Assembly: GCA_001002285.1 (NCBI GenBank)
Contig: LCLX01000005.1
Location: 1 to 50,493, forward strand
Direction: 5' to 3'
Length of the DNA: 50,493 nucleotides
Source of the DNA: Microgenomates group bacterium GW2011_GWC1_46_15
GTDB lineage: Bacteria > Patescibacteriota > Microgenomatia > UBA1400 > UBA12028
Under the pieces are notes generated by a model. The model searched no databases. It was given only the letters and a program-made list of their open reading frames with translations, and was not told where the DNA came from. The translations under genes were made by a program, and so were the position numbers. Each line of letters begins with the position of its first letter. Position 1 is the first letter of the stretch. Positions 9,169 to 18,349 of this stretch are shown one piece after another.

Positions 9169-10365
9169 ATGAAAGTTTTGATGTTGACACCATACTTGCC
9201 ATATCCATTGCTTTCTGGTGGGCAGATCCGTACGTACAACTTGCTTAAAAACCTCAGCAAAACAAACGAGATCACGTTATTTGCGCTGATTAAAGACGAA
9301 AGCGAGAAACAATACATCGCTGAACTGGAAAAGTACTGCACAAAGGTTCAAGTATTCAAGCGGTCGAAGCATCCGTTTACACTGCGCAACATTTTGCGCG
9401 CGGGTTTTTCCGCGTTTCCGTTTCTAGTGGCGCGAAATCTTGTTGATGAAGTGCGCGGCGCGGTGGAAAAAGAACTGCAGGAGAATCAGTACGATCTCAT
9501 CCACGCAGAAACGTTTTACATGATGCCGAACATTCCGCGGACGTCAATTCCTGTTCTGTTGGTGGAGCAGACGATTGAGTACCTTGGCTACCTAAGCTAT
9601 GCAAACTCATCCAAGTTTTGGTTGATCAAACCACTTCTTCATATTGATATTGCAAAAATCCGTTTTTGGGAAGAGAACTTTTGGAAAACATGTTCGCGGC
9701 TGGTTGTTATGTCCGAGGATGACAAGCAGTACATGCTCAAAACAGCTCGCCAGGTGCAGAACATTGACGTGGTAGAGAACGGCGTTGATATCGAGTACTT
9801 TGAACAAACCGTAAAAAATCTGCCAAAAGAGCCAACCGTGTTGTTTGTTGGTACGTTCAAATGGCTGCCGAATATTGAGGCGGTCCGCTTTCTTATTAAA
9901 GAAATTTGGCCACGTGTCCGCAAAAGTGTTGGCAATGCGCAGTTGCTGATTGTTGGAAACTCGCCCACGACCGAAGTGTACGCGCTGGCGAAAAAAGATG
10001 ACTCCATTACAATCCGTGGCAACGTACAGGATATCCGTGAGGCATACAGCCAGGCACATGTGCTGCTGGCGCCGGTGTTTAGCGGAAAGGGAACACGGTA
10101 CAAGGTGCTCGAAGCGATGGCGACGCGCACCCCCGTGGTTGGCACAAAACTGGCGGTTGAAGGGATCGCGATTCAATCGGGTGTGCACGCGCTCATCGGC
10201 AACACGGCAGATCAGTTGGCAAAACAAACGGTGCGTGTGCTTAAAGATGCTAAGTTGCGCGAAACATTGGCGGCAAAAGGAAAAACGCTCGTGTTCGATC
10301 AGTACAACTGGAAAAAAATCTCGAATAAACTCAACGCGATTTATCAGGAAGTGGGGCGGGCATGA
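9169..10365 (+). CDS. GT4-family glycosyltransferase
   Basis: 398 aa. N-terminal MKVLMLTPYLPYPLLSGGQ with the glycine-rich loop of the GT-B acceptor domain; C-terminal VLFVGTFKWLPNIEAV, then SQAHVLLAPVFSGKGTRYKVLEAMA, where the glutamate of KVLEAMA is the donor-site residue. This arrangement resembles the PEP-CTERM/XrtA-associated GT4 subgroup, although no exosortase is seen here. A weak ribosome site (GAGGATCT) precedes ATG 9169. It overlaps the next GT2 gene by ATGA. Confidence 0.85.
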   Translation: MKVLMLTPYLPYPLLSGGQIRTYNLLKNLSKTNEITLFALIKDESEKQYIAELEKYCTKVQVFKRSKHPFTLRNILRAGFSAFPFLVARNLVDEVRGAVEKELQENQYDLIHAETFYMMPNIPRTSIPVLLVEQTIEYLGYLSYANSSKFWLIKPLLHIDIAKIRFWEENFWKTCSRLVVMSEDDKQYMLKTARQVQNIDVVENGVDIEYFEQTVKNLPKEPTVLFVGTFKWLPNIEAVRFLIKEIWPRVRKSVGNAQLLIVGNSPTTEVYALAKKDDSITIRGNVQDIREAYSQAHVLLAPVFSGKGTRYKVLEAMATRTPVVGTKLAVEGIAIQSGVHALIGNTADQLAKQTVRVLKDAKLRETLAAKGKTLVFDQYNWKKISNKLNAIYQEVGRA

Positions 10366-11147
10366 CGAGGTTGTCAATTATTATTTTGAGTTATAACACA
10401 AAGCAGTATCTCGAACAGGTATTGCGCTCGCTTGCCCGCGTAAAGAAAAATGATTGGGAAGTGATTGTTGTGGATAATGCTTCGCAGGACGGATCGGCGC
10501 AGATGGTGAAAGAAGAGTTTCCATTTGTGAAGTGCATCATGAATAAGAAAAATGTTGGATTTTCTGCTGGGAATAACAGTGGTATCCGCAGAGCACAGGG
10601 AGCGTATGTGCTTTTATTGAACTCCGACACCGAGGTTCATGATGCCGAAAGTATTCCAACACTCTTATCCTACATGGACAAACATCCCGACGTTGGTGTG
10701 GTAACGCCAAAGGTTGTATTGGCAGATGGAACGATGGACATGGCAAGTCACCAAACATGGAAAGGTGTTGAGTATACACACGAAGTTGACGCGTGTACCG
10801 CCGCCGCGATGCTTGTCCGTGCCGCGGCAATCGATGAGGTCGGCCTCCTAGACGAACAATTTTTCATGTACGGTGAGGATCTTGACTGGTGCTATCGTTT
10901 CCGCAAAGCAGGATGGAAAATTGTGTACAATCCGGAGGCCACTATTATTCACCATAAAAATAAGTCCGGAGTTCAGGTAGAAACAAACGACGAAATCGGA
11001 AAAATGACAAAGAAGCAAGCAACATCCCAGTTTTTTGATACAATGGAGCTGTTCTACAGGAAACACTACGGAAAAGTATATCCACGGTGGTTTCTGGGTG
11101 TTGTTCAATTCGGTGTCCGCTGTATACGAAGTATGAAAGGAGTTTGA
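10362..11147 (+). CDS. GT2-family glycosyltransferase
   Basis: 261 aa, related to the GT2 gene at 5130. SIIILSYNTKQYL, DNASQDGS, GNNSGIRRAQGAYVLLLNSDTE and the acceptor-side GEDLDWCYRFRKAGW are all present. Shorter than the other copy and without a strong C-terminal membrane segment; ends in a basic tail. Translationally coupled to the preceding GT4 gene by ATGA. Probably adds a rhamnose-like sugar, but this is family-level inference. Confidence 0.85.
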   Translation: MTRLSIIILSYNTKQYLEQVLRSLARVKKNDWEVIVVDNASQDGSAQMVKEEFPFVKCIMNKKNVGFSAGNNSGIRRAQGAYVLLLNSDTEVHDAESIPTLLSYMDKHPDVGVVTPKVVLADGTMDMASHQTWKGVEYTHEVDACTAAAMLVRAAAIDEVGLLDEQFFMYGEDLDWCYRFRKAGWKIVYNPEATIIHHKNKSGVQVETNDEIGKMTKKQATSQFFDTMELFYRKHYGKVYPRWFLGVVQFGVRCIRSMKGV

Positions 11148-11148
11148 C

Positions 11149-11469
11149 ATGATAAGTGATATGAAAATGGCAAAAGCAGACCTTCAGTTTGCGATTGACC
11201 AAATGAGAAAAGACAAAATGATTTATGGAGTTGAGGCGCTTGTCGTCTCATTTTTGTGTGTGTTATCCGCGGTGTTTCTTCCCGAAGCGTTGTACCGCAT
11301 TGTGTTTAGCTCGGGAAAAATACAGTCGAATCTTGATCTTTTGAACTGGATTCCAACCGCTTCCTACGTGATCGCAGCGGCGTACTCACTCTTTGTTTTG
11401 GTGAGCAACGGGATGCGCTTGAAAAGCATCCGCATGATGGAAATGGCGCTGAAGTCTGCAAAGAAATAA
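11149..11469 (+). CDS. Small two-helix membrane protein, unknown
   Basis: 106 aa, not recognised. It has an N-terminal charged amphipathic stretch, a hydrophobic segment VEALVVSFLCVLSAVFL, a second one ASYVIAAAYSLFVLV, and a basic C-terminus. A clear ribosome site (AAAGGAG, 7-nt gap) precedes ATG 11149, which directly follows the GT2 gene. A terminator follows, so it closes the first part of the glycan operon. It could be an accessory subunit of a membrane glycosyltransferase, but nothing in the sequence proves it. Confidence 0.65.
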   Translation: MISDMKMAKADLQFAIDQMRKDKMIYGVEALVVSFLCVLSAVFLPEALYRIVFSSGKIQSNLDLLNWIPTASYVIAAAYSLFVLVSNGMRLKSIRMMEMALKSAKK

Positions 11470-11529
11470 CGAACTCATTGTAAAACTCGCTTTCGTAATG
11501 AAACCCAGGAAGTTTGAGCAAAAAAGGAG

Positions 11530-11583
11530 GGATTCTGACGAAGGACTAGCAGAGCTAATTCAAGGAAGAATCCGTTCTTTTTT
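11530..11583 (+). terminator. Stem-loop terminator with inner hairpin
   Basis: GGATTCT (11530-11536) pairs with AGAATCC (11567-11573), followed by GTTC and a T-run. The 30-nt loop contains a second small hairpin (TAGC-aga-GCTA). Fits a Rho-independent terminator after the small membrane protein gene. Confidence 0.6.
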
Positions 11584-11623
11584 GCCAAAATACCTGGTGT
11601 TGTAGTAGAAATGGAGTTTTGCA

Positions 11624-12745
11624 ATGAGTTCAATAAGTTCAAATACGATGCGCATTGGTATAGATGCACGTTTAGCAGGGCCACGGCATGCCGGAATCGG
11701 CCGGTACATTGAGGAACTTCTCAAGCATCTTTTCGCGCTCAAGACTCAACATGAGTGGGTTGTGTTTCTTGGTGAGAAAAATCAACTGCCATGGTTGAGT
11801 TCGTTTCCGCGTGTCAAACAAGTGTTAGCTCCTGTCTGCCACTACACGCTTCAAGAGCAACTTGCGATGCCAAAGATTTTCGCGCGTGAAAAACTCGATC
11901 TTCTCCATGTTCCGCACTTCAATGCTCCGTTGTTGTATGCCGGTCCGTACGTTGTAACAATCCACGATTTGTTGTGGCACGAACGCCGCGATCCAACCGC
12001 GACAACGCTTACTCCATGGATGCACGCGTTCAAGCATAAAGCATATTTGTTTGTTGCCGAAATGGCGATGCGGAGGGCAAAAGCGGTATTTGTTCCCACC
12101 CAGTTTGTAAAAAAAGTGGTTGCACGGTATGTTGATGCACAACGCATTACCGTTACACCGGAAGGCGTTGCAGATGCATACGTTCACGCACCACTCGTTA
12201 AAGAATCGCCATTCCCATATCCGTATGTGTTGTATGTTGGAAGTTTGTATCCGCACAAAAATGTTCCAGTGATCGTACGCGCGCTCGCATCGTTGCCAAA
12301 TATGCAGTTTGTCGTGATTTCCGGCCGGTCGGTGTTTCAAGAATCTTTTTTTACTCTCGTCAAAAAAATGGGAGTTGAGAACCGCGTCCACATGTTAGGA
12401 TATGTCCCAGATACCGATGCCGCGCGGATCATGCAGTCCGCAGTTGCGTTGATTCAGCCATCAAAATCAGAGGGATTCGGCCTTTCCGGTGTTGAAGCAA
12501 TGGCTGCGGGAACACCCGTTATCGCATCGGATATTGATGTCTTTCATGAAGTGTATAAAGATGCCGCGGCGTATTTTAATCCCGATGATGCTTCAGCGTT
12601 GGCAAAGCAAGTCCGTGGACTGCTTGTTCCAGCGTGGCGTAAAACAGCAATACGCCGGGGAAAAACCATTGCAAAAACGTACTCATGGAAAACAATGGCA
12701 GACCAAACGCTATCAGCATATCAAAAAGTTAGAAGTTCTCAGTAG
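11624..12745 (+). CDS. GT4-family glycosyltransferase (mannosyltransferase-like)
   Basis: 373 aa. N-terminal MRIGIDARLAGPRHAGIGRYI, a signature of the WbdB/mannosyl GT4 subgroup; VVTIHDLLWHE; YVGSLYPHKNVPVI; and the donor motif SKSEGFGLSGVEAMAAG (E-x7-E). ATG 11624 has a ribosome site (GGAG, 7-nt gap); an ATG eight codons further in is an alternative. It follows the terminator at 11530-11583, so it opens a second transcript with the next four genes. The nearby GDP-mannose pyrophosphorylase supports mannose as a donor, by context only. Confidence 0.85.
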   Translation: MSSISSNTMRIGIDARLAGPRHAGIGRYIEELLKHLFALKTQHEWVVFLGEKNQLPWLSSFPRVKQVLAPVCHYTLQEQLAMPKIFAREKLDLLHVPHFNAPLLYAGPYVVTIHDLLWHERRDPTATTLTPWMHAFKHKAYLFVAEMAMRRAKAVFVPTQFVKKVVARYVDAQRITVTPEGVADAYVHAPLVKESPFPYPYVLYVGSLYPHKNVPVIVRALASLPNMQFVVISGRSVFQESFFTLVKKMGVENRVHMLGYVPDTDAARIMQSAVALIQPSKSEGFGLSGVEAMAAGTPVIASDIDVFHEVYKDAAAYFNPDDASALAKQVRGLLVPAWRKTAIRRGKTIAKTYSWKTMADQTLSAYQKVRSSQ

Positions 12746-12752
12746 GTTACGC

Positions 12753-13880
12753 ATGAAAAACACAACGCCTCAGCCTTTACGTGTGGCACTCGTGTACGAC
12801 CGGGTAAACACATTTGGCGGAGCGGAACGCGTGCTCCGAAATCTACACGAGTTGTATCCGCATGCGCCGCTGTATACCTCGGTGTATGACCTCGCGGGTG
12901 CGGCGTGGACAAAAGGATGGGATGTTCGGCCGTCATTTCTCCAACGAGTTCCTTTTGTACGAACGCACCATCAATGGTTAGCTTTGTTCATGCCGCTTGC
13001 GTTTGAGTCTTTTGATTTTTCTGCATTCGATCTCGTAATTTCTGTAAGCAGTGAAGCGGCAAAAGGTATCATCACAAAACCTGGAACACGGCATGTATGT
13101 TATTTGCTCACGCCAACGCGGTATGTGTGGAGCCACGTTCACCAATATGAGCGTGACTACTTTCCTGGAATATTAAAGATTTTTTTACCGGTATATCGAT
13201 TTTTTTTACGGTACTTGCGAGCATGGGACAGTATTGCCGCACAGCGGCCTGACCTCATTATTCCAATTTCACAAACAGTGAAACAACGAGTAGAAAAATA
13301 CTACAAAAGAAAAACAGCCAACGTAATATATCCACCGGTCGCGACACATCTTTTTGAGTCGCATACTATTTCTTCCACATCACCATTTCCGTGGAAACAA
13401 TGGTATCTTTGTGTGTCTCGCCTTGTTCCATACAAACGCATTGATGCAGCAATCCGCGCATGCATCCTTATGAAGCGGCATCTTGTTGTTGTGGGTAAGG
13501 GGCATGATGAACAAAGACTGCGCGGGATTACCGGTGATTCCGAATATATTCACTTCGTTGGCTATTTGACAGATGATGAGCTTGTCGGCTACTATCAGCA
13601 CTGTTCTGCGTTGCTTCTTCCGGGTGAAGAGGATTTTGGTATTGTTGCTGTTGAAGCAATGGCCGCGGGTGTTCCGGTCGCAACATATGTAAAGAGTGGA
13701 AACGCGGAAGTTGTGATTCCAGGAAAAACTGGAGTGCACATACAAATACAGACAACACAAGGGGTACGGGAAGCAATTCAAATGCTTGAGAAAACGCAGT
13801 TCACAAAACAGGTCATTCGGGAGTATGCTAAACAGTACAGTGAGGCGGTATTCAAGCGCGCATGGGAGGAACAGATATGA
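12753..13880 (+). CDS. GT4-family glycosyltransferase
   Basis: 375 aa. VALVYDRVNTFGGAERVL is the glycine loop of GT4 mannosyl/galactosyl transferases; LLTPTRYVW follows; the C-terminal domain carries CVSRLVPYKRID and the donor motif PGEEDFGIVAVEAMAAG. The ORF track extends upstream to 12489 through 88 codons that overlap the preceding gene and have no glycosyltransferase features; ATG 12753 fits the family. No ribosome site is visible, so translation may depend on coupling. It overlaps manC by 4 nt. Confidence 0.85.
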   Translation: MKNTTPQPLRVALVYDRVNTFGGAERVLRNLHELYPHAPLYTSVYDLAGAAWTKGWDVRPSFLQRVPFVRTHHQWLALFMPLAFESFDFSAFDLVISVSSEAAKGIITKPGTRHVCYLLTPTRYVWSHVHQYERDYFPGILKIFLPVYRFFLRYLRAWDSIAAQRPDLIIPISQTVKQRVEKYYKRKTANVIYPPVATHLFESHTISSTSPFPWKQWYLCVSRLVPYKRIDAAIRACILMKRHLVVVGKGHDEQRLRGITGDSEYIHFVGYLTDDELVGYYQHCSALLLPGEEDFGIVAVEAMAAGVPVATYVKSGNAEVVIPGKTGVHIQIQTTQGVREAIQMLEKTQFTKQVIREYAKQYSEAVFKRAWEEQI

Positions 13881-14980
13881 CTGATCACGTCTATGCTTTA
13901 ATTCTTGCCGGTGGTGGCGGAACACGGTTGTGGCCAAAGTCACGCGAGAAAACACCGAAACAGTTTCTTAAACTCGGTGCCGAAAAAACACTGTTGCGCG
14001 CAACAGCAGAGCGCGTGCAAAAACTTGCTGATTGGGATCACATCTATGTGATTACAAACATTACACAGTTGAAAGATGTTCAGCGCGAACTCCCCGAAGT
14101 TTCAAAAGCACATATTATTTGTGAACCACAAAAACGCGAAACGGCAATGGCAATGGCGGTGGGATCATTGGTCATTCAACAACGCGATCCCGACGCGGTT
14201 ATCATGAACTTTGCCTCGGATCACATTGTGCAGGATGTTGAAGAGTTTGTGCGTGTGATGCACACCGCGGCAAGTACCGCGGAAGATCCAAATGTGATGG
14301 TGACGGTTGGCATTTCGCCAACGTTTGCGCACACCGGCCTGGGGTACATTCGCATTGGCAAGGAGCTGCGTAAGACCAACCGCCTTCCCGTTTTCCACGT
14401 TGATAGCTTTACCGAAAAGCCGAACTTTGCAACGGCAAAAGCATTTCTCGCAACGGGCAAGTATTTTTGGAACGCAAACAACTATGTGTGGTCGTGCAAA
14501 TCACTTGAGGCCGCATTCTTAAAACACGCGCCAAAAATTGCTGATGCTTTGGATGAGCTTCGCAAGCACGTTGGCAAAAGCAGTTGGGATCAGGCGTTGG
14601 AAAAAGCGTACGACAGTGTGGAAAGTATCTCGATTGATTACGCGATCAGTGAGAAAGCGGATAACCTTGTTTTAATTCCCGGAGATTTTGGATGGAACGA
14701 CATTGGTGATTGGAAAGTTGTGTATGACTTAGGAAAGAAAGATCCGGACGGAAACGTGATTTTGCAAGATAACGAAAATCATAACGGTGAGATTATCACA
14801 CACGAGGCGCGGGAGAACTTAGTGAGCGTGAATGGACGGCTCGTTGCGCTTGTTGATATTGAAAACATGATTGTTATTGATACGCCAGAAATTTTACTCA
14901 TCATGCCGAAAGCGAAATCACAGGACGTGAAAGAAATTGTCGAACGGTTGAAAGCAGAAAAAAGAAAAGAATTTCTATGA
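13877..14980 (+). CDS. manC: Mannose-1-phosphate guanylyltransferase (GDP-mannose pyrophosphorylase)
   Basis: 367 aa nucleotidyltransferase. The GTP-binding loop LILAGGGGTRLWPKSREKTPKQF (quoted in part: GGGGTRLWP, PKQF) is diagnostic for mannose-1-phosphate guanylyltransferases. NFASDHIV gives the metal-binding aspartate, FTEKP the sugar-phosphate site, and SIDYAISEKA and PGDFGWNDIGDW complete the family set. It has no C-terminal mannose-6-phosphate isomerase domain, so it is the short, single-function form. Makes GDP-mannose for the neighbouring transferases. Start at ATG 13877, preceded by GGAGG; overlaps the genes on both sides by 4 nt. Confidence 0.93.
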   Translation: MTDHVYALILAGGGGTRLWPKSREKTPKQFLKLGAEKTLLRATAERVQKLADWDHIYVITNITQLKDVQRELPEVSKAHIICEPQKRETAMAMAVGSLVIQQRDPDAVIMNFASDHIVQDVEEFVRVMHTAASTAEDPNVMVTVGISPTFAHTGLGYIRIGKELRKTNRLPVFHVDSFTEKPNFATAKAFLATGKYFWNANNYVWSCKSLEAAFLKHAPKIADALDELRKHVGKSSWDQALEKAYDSVESISIDYAISEKADNLVLIPGDFGWNDIGDWKVVYDLGKKDPDGNVILQDNENHNGEIITHEARENLVSVNGRLVALVDIENMIVIDTPEILLIMPKAKSQDVKEIVERLKAEKRKEFL

Positions 14981-15597
14981 CCTACGATCAACAGAAACGG
15001 ATCCTCGATCTCGTTATTGCCTCCGTGCTTACGGTTATTTTTCTGCCGATTTGGGTGATTGTTCCGTTATTAATTTTGCTTGACTCCAGCGGTCCCATCA
15101 TTTTTACGCACCGGCGCGTTGGAAAAAACGGTAGGACAATTTACTTGTACAAGTTCCGTTCCATGGTTGAAGACGCCGATGAAATTCTGCACAAGAGGGA
15201 TAAAAAATTGCTCAAAGAGTTCAAAAAGGGCGATTGGAAATTGAAAAACGATCCCCGTATTACGCGGCTTGGGCGTATTCTCCGCGCGCTCACCATTGAT
15301 GAGTTCCCGCAACTGTTTAACGTGTTCAAAGGAGAAATGAGCATGGTTGGCCCGCGCGCGTATGTTGCGCGTGAGTTGGAAGAACAACAGCACAAGTATC
15401 CCGAGACAAAAAAACTTGTCATAGACATCTTATCGGTCAAACCCGGAATTACCGGTCCGTGGCAGACTTCCGGAAGAAATGAGCTGCCATTTAGCACGCG
15501 GGCAAAAATGGATGCGGAGTATGCTAGACACCGCTCTATCTGGCATGATATCCTGATTCTACTGAGAACACCCAAAGCGATGATCTCAAAATGGTAG
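14977..15597 (+). CDS. Priming phosphoglycosyl transferase (bacterial sugar transferase family)
   Basis: 206 aa, the minimal monotopic type without extra N-terminal helices. KRILDLVIASVLTVIFLPI is the re-entrant membrane helix; FTHRRVGKNG, YKFRSM, the catalytic-type DE pair in TIDEFPQLFNVFKGEMSMVGPRA (in part: IDEFPQ, MSMVGPR) and KPGITGPWQ are all present. The family moves a sugar phosphate from a UDP-sugar to undecaprenyl phosphate, the first step of lipid-linked glycan synthesis. ATGA overlap with manC. The sugar is unknown. Confidence 0.9.
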   Translation: MTYDQQKRILDLVIASVLTVIFLPIWVIVPLLILLDSSGPIIFTHRRVGKNGRTIYLYKFRSMVEDADEILHKRDKKLLKEFKKGDWKLKNDPRITRLGRILRALTIDEFPQLFNVFKGEMSMVGPRAYVARELEEQQHKYPETKKLVIDILSVKPGITGPWQTSGRNELPFSTRAKMDAEYARHRSIWHDILILLRTPKAMISKW

Positions 15598-15631
15598 AAC
15601 GTACTGTGTCGTAGTGAAGGATGTGCCGCCC

Positions 15632-17632
15632 ATGGATGATACTTCAAAAGAGCCTCTTCTTGCCGAAGGCAGTGACGCGCCGGAAATTTCAAGTACAGTA
15701 ACCACACCTTTTGCTTCTGTGAACTCTACGGAGTCCCCCAGTGCTTCTCCCAAAAAACCAAAAGTTTGGGTCAAAATTGTGTTGAGTATTGTGGTTATTC
15801 TTCTTGTCCTTGGTATTTTCCTTGGAGTTATTGGTGGTGTGGTCTATCTTAAGGCACGTGAAATGATGGGAAGTGGGACGGCACTCCAGCAGTCATTGCA
15901 GGCTTCGTACACCGCGATAAAATCACAAAATCTTGTTGAGTCGAAGGCGAAGCTCGTTGAAGCGCAAGCACAGCTTCAGGAAGTTAAGAAAAAGTATGAC
16001 GGACTCGGATTTATGCGGTTTATTCCGTTTGCCGGAGCCTATTACAACGATGGCAAGCACGGCTTGAAAGCAGGCCAGTCTGCGCTCGAAGCCGCTGATG
16101 TTGCTTTGCAAGCCATTGAGCCGTACGCCGATGTACTTGGATTTAGCGGTGCGGGAACGTTTACTGGTGGTTCCGTTGAAAACCGCATTCAGCTTGCGCT
16201 GGCAACGCTCCCCAAGATTATGCCCGTTATGGATCAGCTTTCAGGGAAGTTGGAGAACGTACAAAGTGAGTTGGCGCAGATTGACGAACGCAGATACCCT
16301 GAGTCATTTCGTGGAATGGTGATTCGTGAAAAAATAACATCAGCGAAAGCATTTGCGGCTGGCGCAAAAGAAGTTGTGACGCAGGGCAAACCGGTACTGG
16401 AAGTTTTACCCGATATTGCAGGAGCAACGGGAAAGCGCAAGCGATACTTTATTTTATTCCAGAATGATAATGAGCGCCGGCCGACTGGTGGATTCATGAC
16501 GGCGTTTGCAACGCTTCTTGTTGAAAATGGGCATGTTACACCCGAACGATCGGATGACATTTATGAGTTGGATAAGAAGTTCCGCAACAAACCGGAAATT
16601 CCCGCGATTCTTAAAACGTATCTCAAAACAGAGACGCGGTGGAATCTTCGTGATATGAACCTTTCGCCGGACTTCAAAAACTCTATGGACGTGTTCTGGT
16701 CGTACTACTCAAAGCTTCCTGGAGAAAATGCAAAAGATGTTGATGGCATTATCACGGTAGACACTGCCGTGCTGGAAAATCTCGTCGCGGTGCTTGGGCC
16801 GGTAGAAGTTCCGGGCTATGGCACGTTCTCCGCGGAGAATGATAAGCGGTGTGATTGTCCCCAAATTATCTACGCGCTTTCTGAGATTGTTGACCGGCCA
16901 ACACCATTCCTCCGTGCAAATCGAAAAGGTATTATCGGTCCGATGATGCAGGCGGTCCTGCAAAAGGCGTATACCGCGCCAAAACAACTTTGGCCCGCGC
17001 TCTTTGGCAGCGCGTGGAAAAACATCGAGGAAAAGCACGTCCAGTTTTACTTCTTTGATGAGAAAACGCAAGCTGCCGCGGAGAGTATTAACGCTGCGGG
17101 CCGTGTAAAACCGACGCCAGCGAACAGCGATTACTTGTTTATCGTTGACGCAAACCTTGGCGGCGCAAAGTCCAATCTGTTTGTGAAAACATCAATCGAA
17201 CAAGATGTTGAAGTTCCGCAAAACGGCGTGCTGAAGAAAACGATTACCATGACATACAAAAATCCGTTCCCGCCGTCCAACTGCAATCTTGAGGCTGGCC
17301 AACTCTGTTTGAACGGTAAACTTACCGACTGGCTGCGTATTTATCTGCCGGAAGGCGCGAAAGTAACAGACTCGCTTGGATTTGATACCGGAACGACCAA
17401 AACAAGCGAAGACCTTGGGCATGCAGTATTTGAAGGGGTGTTTACGCTCCAGCCACTCAACCAAGTAAAAGTGAAAATTACATACACCGTCCCATACACC
17501 GACACAAAAACGTACCGCCTGTTTATGCAAAAGCAAGGGGGAGCGGAAGACATCACCCATCTTATGACCGTGAACGGCGGACAACAGCAAGTCGTGTTGG
17601 ATAAAGATAAAGCAGTGGCGATTCCGTTCTAA
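15632..17632 (+). CDS. DUF4012 domain membrane-anchored protein
   Basis: 666 aa. A Ser/Thr/Pro-rich cytoplasmic N-terminus is followed by one long membrane helix (VWVKIVLSIVVILLVLGIFL), a helical, possibly coiled-coil region, and a large extracytoplasmic domain with the DUF4012 signature YFILFQNDNERRPTGGFM. The domain is common in Actinobacteria and CPR and often lies near polysaccharide genes; its function is unknown, and a role like LytR-CpsA-Psr attachment enzymes is only a suggestion. Four cysteines (CDC, CNLEAGQLC) may form disulfides. The track starts at GTG 15614; I prefer ATG 15632. Last gene of the glycan locus. Confidence 0.8.
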   Translation: MDDTSKEPLLAEGSDAPEISSTVTTPFASVNSTESPSASPKKPKVWVKIVLSIVVILLVLGIFLGVIGGVVYLKAREMMGSGTALQQSLQASYTAIKSQNLVESKAKLVEAQAQLQEVKKKYDGLGFMRFIPFAGAYYNDGKHGLKAGQSALEAADVALQAIEPYADVLGFSGAGTFTGGSVENRIQLALATLPKIMPVMDQLSGKLENVQSELAQIDERRYPESFRGMVIREKITSAKAFAAGAKEVVTQGKPVLEVLPDIAGATGKRKRYFILFQNDNERRPTGGFMTAFATLLVENGHVTPERSDDIYELDKKFRNKPEIPAILKTYLKTETRWNLRDMNLSPDFKNSMDVFWSYYSKLPGENAKDVDGIITVDTAVLENLVAVLGPVEVPGYGTFSAENDKRCDCPQIIYALSEIVDRPTPFLRANRKGIIGPMMQAVLQKAYTAPKQLWPALFGSAWKNIEEKHVQFYFFDEKTQAAAESINAAGRVKPTPANSDYLFIVDANLGGAKSNLFVKTSIEQDVEVPQNGVLKKTITMTYKNPFPPSNCNLEAGQLCLNGKLTDWLRIYLPEGAKVTDSLGFDTGTTKTSEDLGHAVFEGVFTLQPLNQVKVKITYTVPYTDTKTYRLFMQKQGGAEDITHLMTVNGGQQQVVLDKDKAVAIPF

Positions 17633-17650
17633 GCGGTGCGCGAAGAACAT

Positions 17651-18196
17651 ATGCGGACAGTTTCGACCGAAGGCATTGTGTTAAAGCGGATGAACGTGGG
17701 CGAAGCCGATCGGTTTGTTACAATCTTTACCCGCGATCTTGGAAAAATTTCCGCGTTGGCAAAAGGCGTGCGCAAGATTACCTCTTCCCGCAGTGCGGCG
17801 CTGGAGCCCGGAACGCACACAAAACTTCTTTTGAGCCGGTCGCACGAAACATTTATCGTGTCGCAGGCGCAAGTCATTGACGCGTTCTCGCGCGCGAAAG
17901 AAACGCTGGCGGGCGCAAAACAAGTGATGCAAGTGTTGGAGATTGTTGACGCCGTGATGGTTGAAGAGGAACAACAGGATGTGTTTGATGACGTGCTTCA
18001 CATTCTGAGAGAAGTAGATAAAACACACAGCGTGCGAAGCGTTGTAACAAAAACGCTCACAACAATGCTACAACGGCTTGGTTTTCAAGACATGCGTGAT
18101 ACCCCGTACGCGACTATCACGGAGTATGTTGAGTTCATCGCGGAAAAAAAGATGAAGAGTTATCCGTACTTGACAGTTAAAACATCGCAGACGTAA
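17651..18196 (+). CDS. recO: DNA repair protein RecO
   Basis: 181 aa. The N-terminal OB-fold reads TEGIVLKRMNVGEADRFVTIFTRDLGKISALAKGVRK, with parts such as GEADR and LAKGVRK typical of RecO; a helical C-terminal domain follows. It is shorter than usual (about 240 aa) and lacks the zinc cysteines found in some RecO proteins. RecO loads RecA onto SSB-coated DNA with RecR. I use ATG 17651 (MRTVSTEG) over the GTG at 17636. Its 3' end carries the glyS promoter. Confidence 0.8.
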   Translation: MRTVSTEGIVLKRMNVGEADRFVTIFTRDLGKISALAKGVRKITSSRSAALEPGTHTKLLLSRSHETFIVSQAQVIDAFSRAKETLAGAKQVMQVLEIVDAVMVEEEQQDVFDDVLHILREVDKTHSVRSVVTKTLTTMLQRLGFQDMRDTPYATITEYVEFIAEKKMKSYPYLTVKTSQT

Positions 18197-18199
18197 GAT
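18170..18199 (+). promoter_or_regulatory. glyS promoter TTGACA-18-TAAGAT
   Basis: A consensus -35 (TTGACA, 18170-18175), an 18-nt spacer and TAAGAT (18194-18199) lie in the last codons of recO and just past its stop, directly ahead of the T-box leader. Confidence 0.7.
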
Positions 18200-18204
18200 G
18201 GAGA

Positions 18205-18335
18205 AAAGCGTGACGATCGGGTTGGCAGCCGGGAGCGCAAAAAGTGAGCGCATTTCTTCAAGATGAAGAGATGAAGTAGGGTGGAACCGCCCAAAGATGG
18301 GTCCCTGCAGTACATATGTGCTGGAGGGATTTTTT
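18205..18335 (+). promoter_or_regulatory. T-box riboswitch leader of glyS
   Basis: The conserved T-box sequence AGGGTGGAACCGCC lies at 18278-18291. An antiterminator can form from AGGG (18278) with CCCT (18303-18306) and an inner GCCC/GGGT pairing; it competes with the terminator at 18301-18335. The upstream part contains a GGC (GTTGGCAGCC) that could be the glycine specifier. Uncharged tRNA-Gly would stabilise the antiterminator and turn on glyS. The leader is compact, about 130 nt. Confidence 0.88.
18301..18335 (+). terminator. Regulated terminator of the glyS T-box
   Basis: TCCCT (18302-18306) pairs with AGGGA (18325-18329), with inner CAG/CTG and ACAT/ATGT pairing, then six Ts. Its 5' arm is shared with the antiterminator. 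Confidence 0.8.
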
Positions 18336-18349
18336 GTAGGGAGGGATCT

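Noticed and set aside
18281-18349. Upstream in-frame start for glyS from the ORF track
   Set aside because: These codons lie in the T-box antiterminator and terminator, and ATG 18350 has a strong ribosome site.
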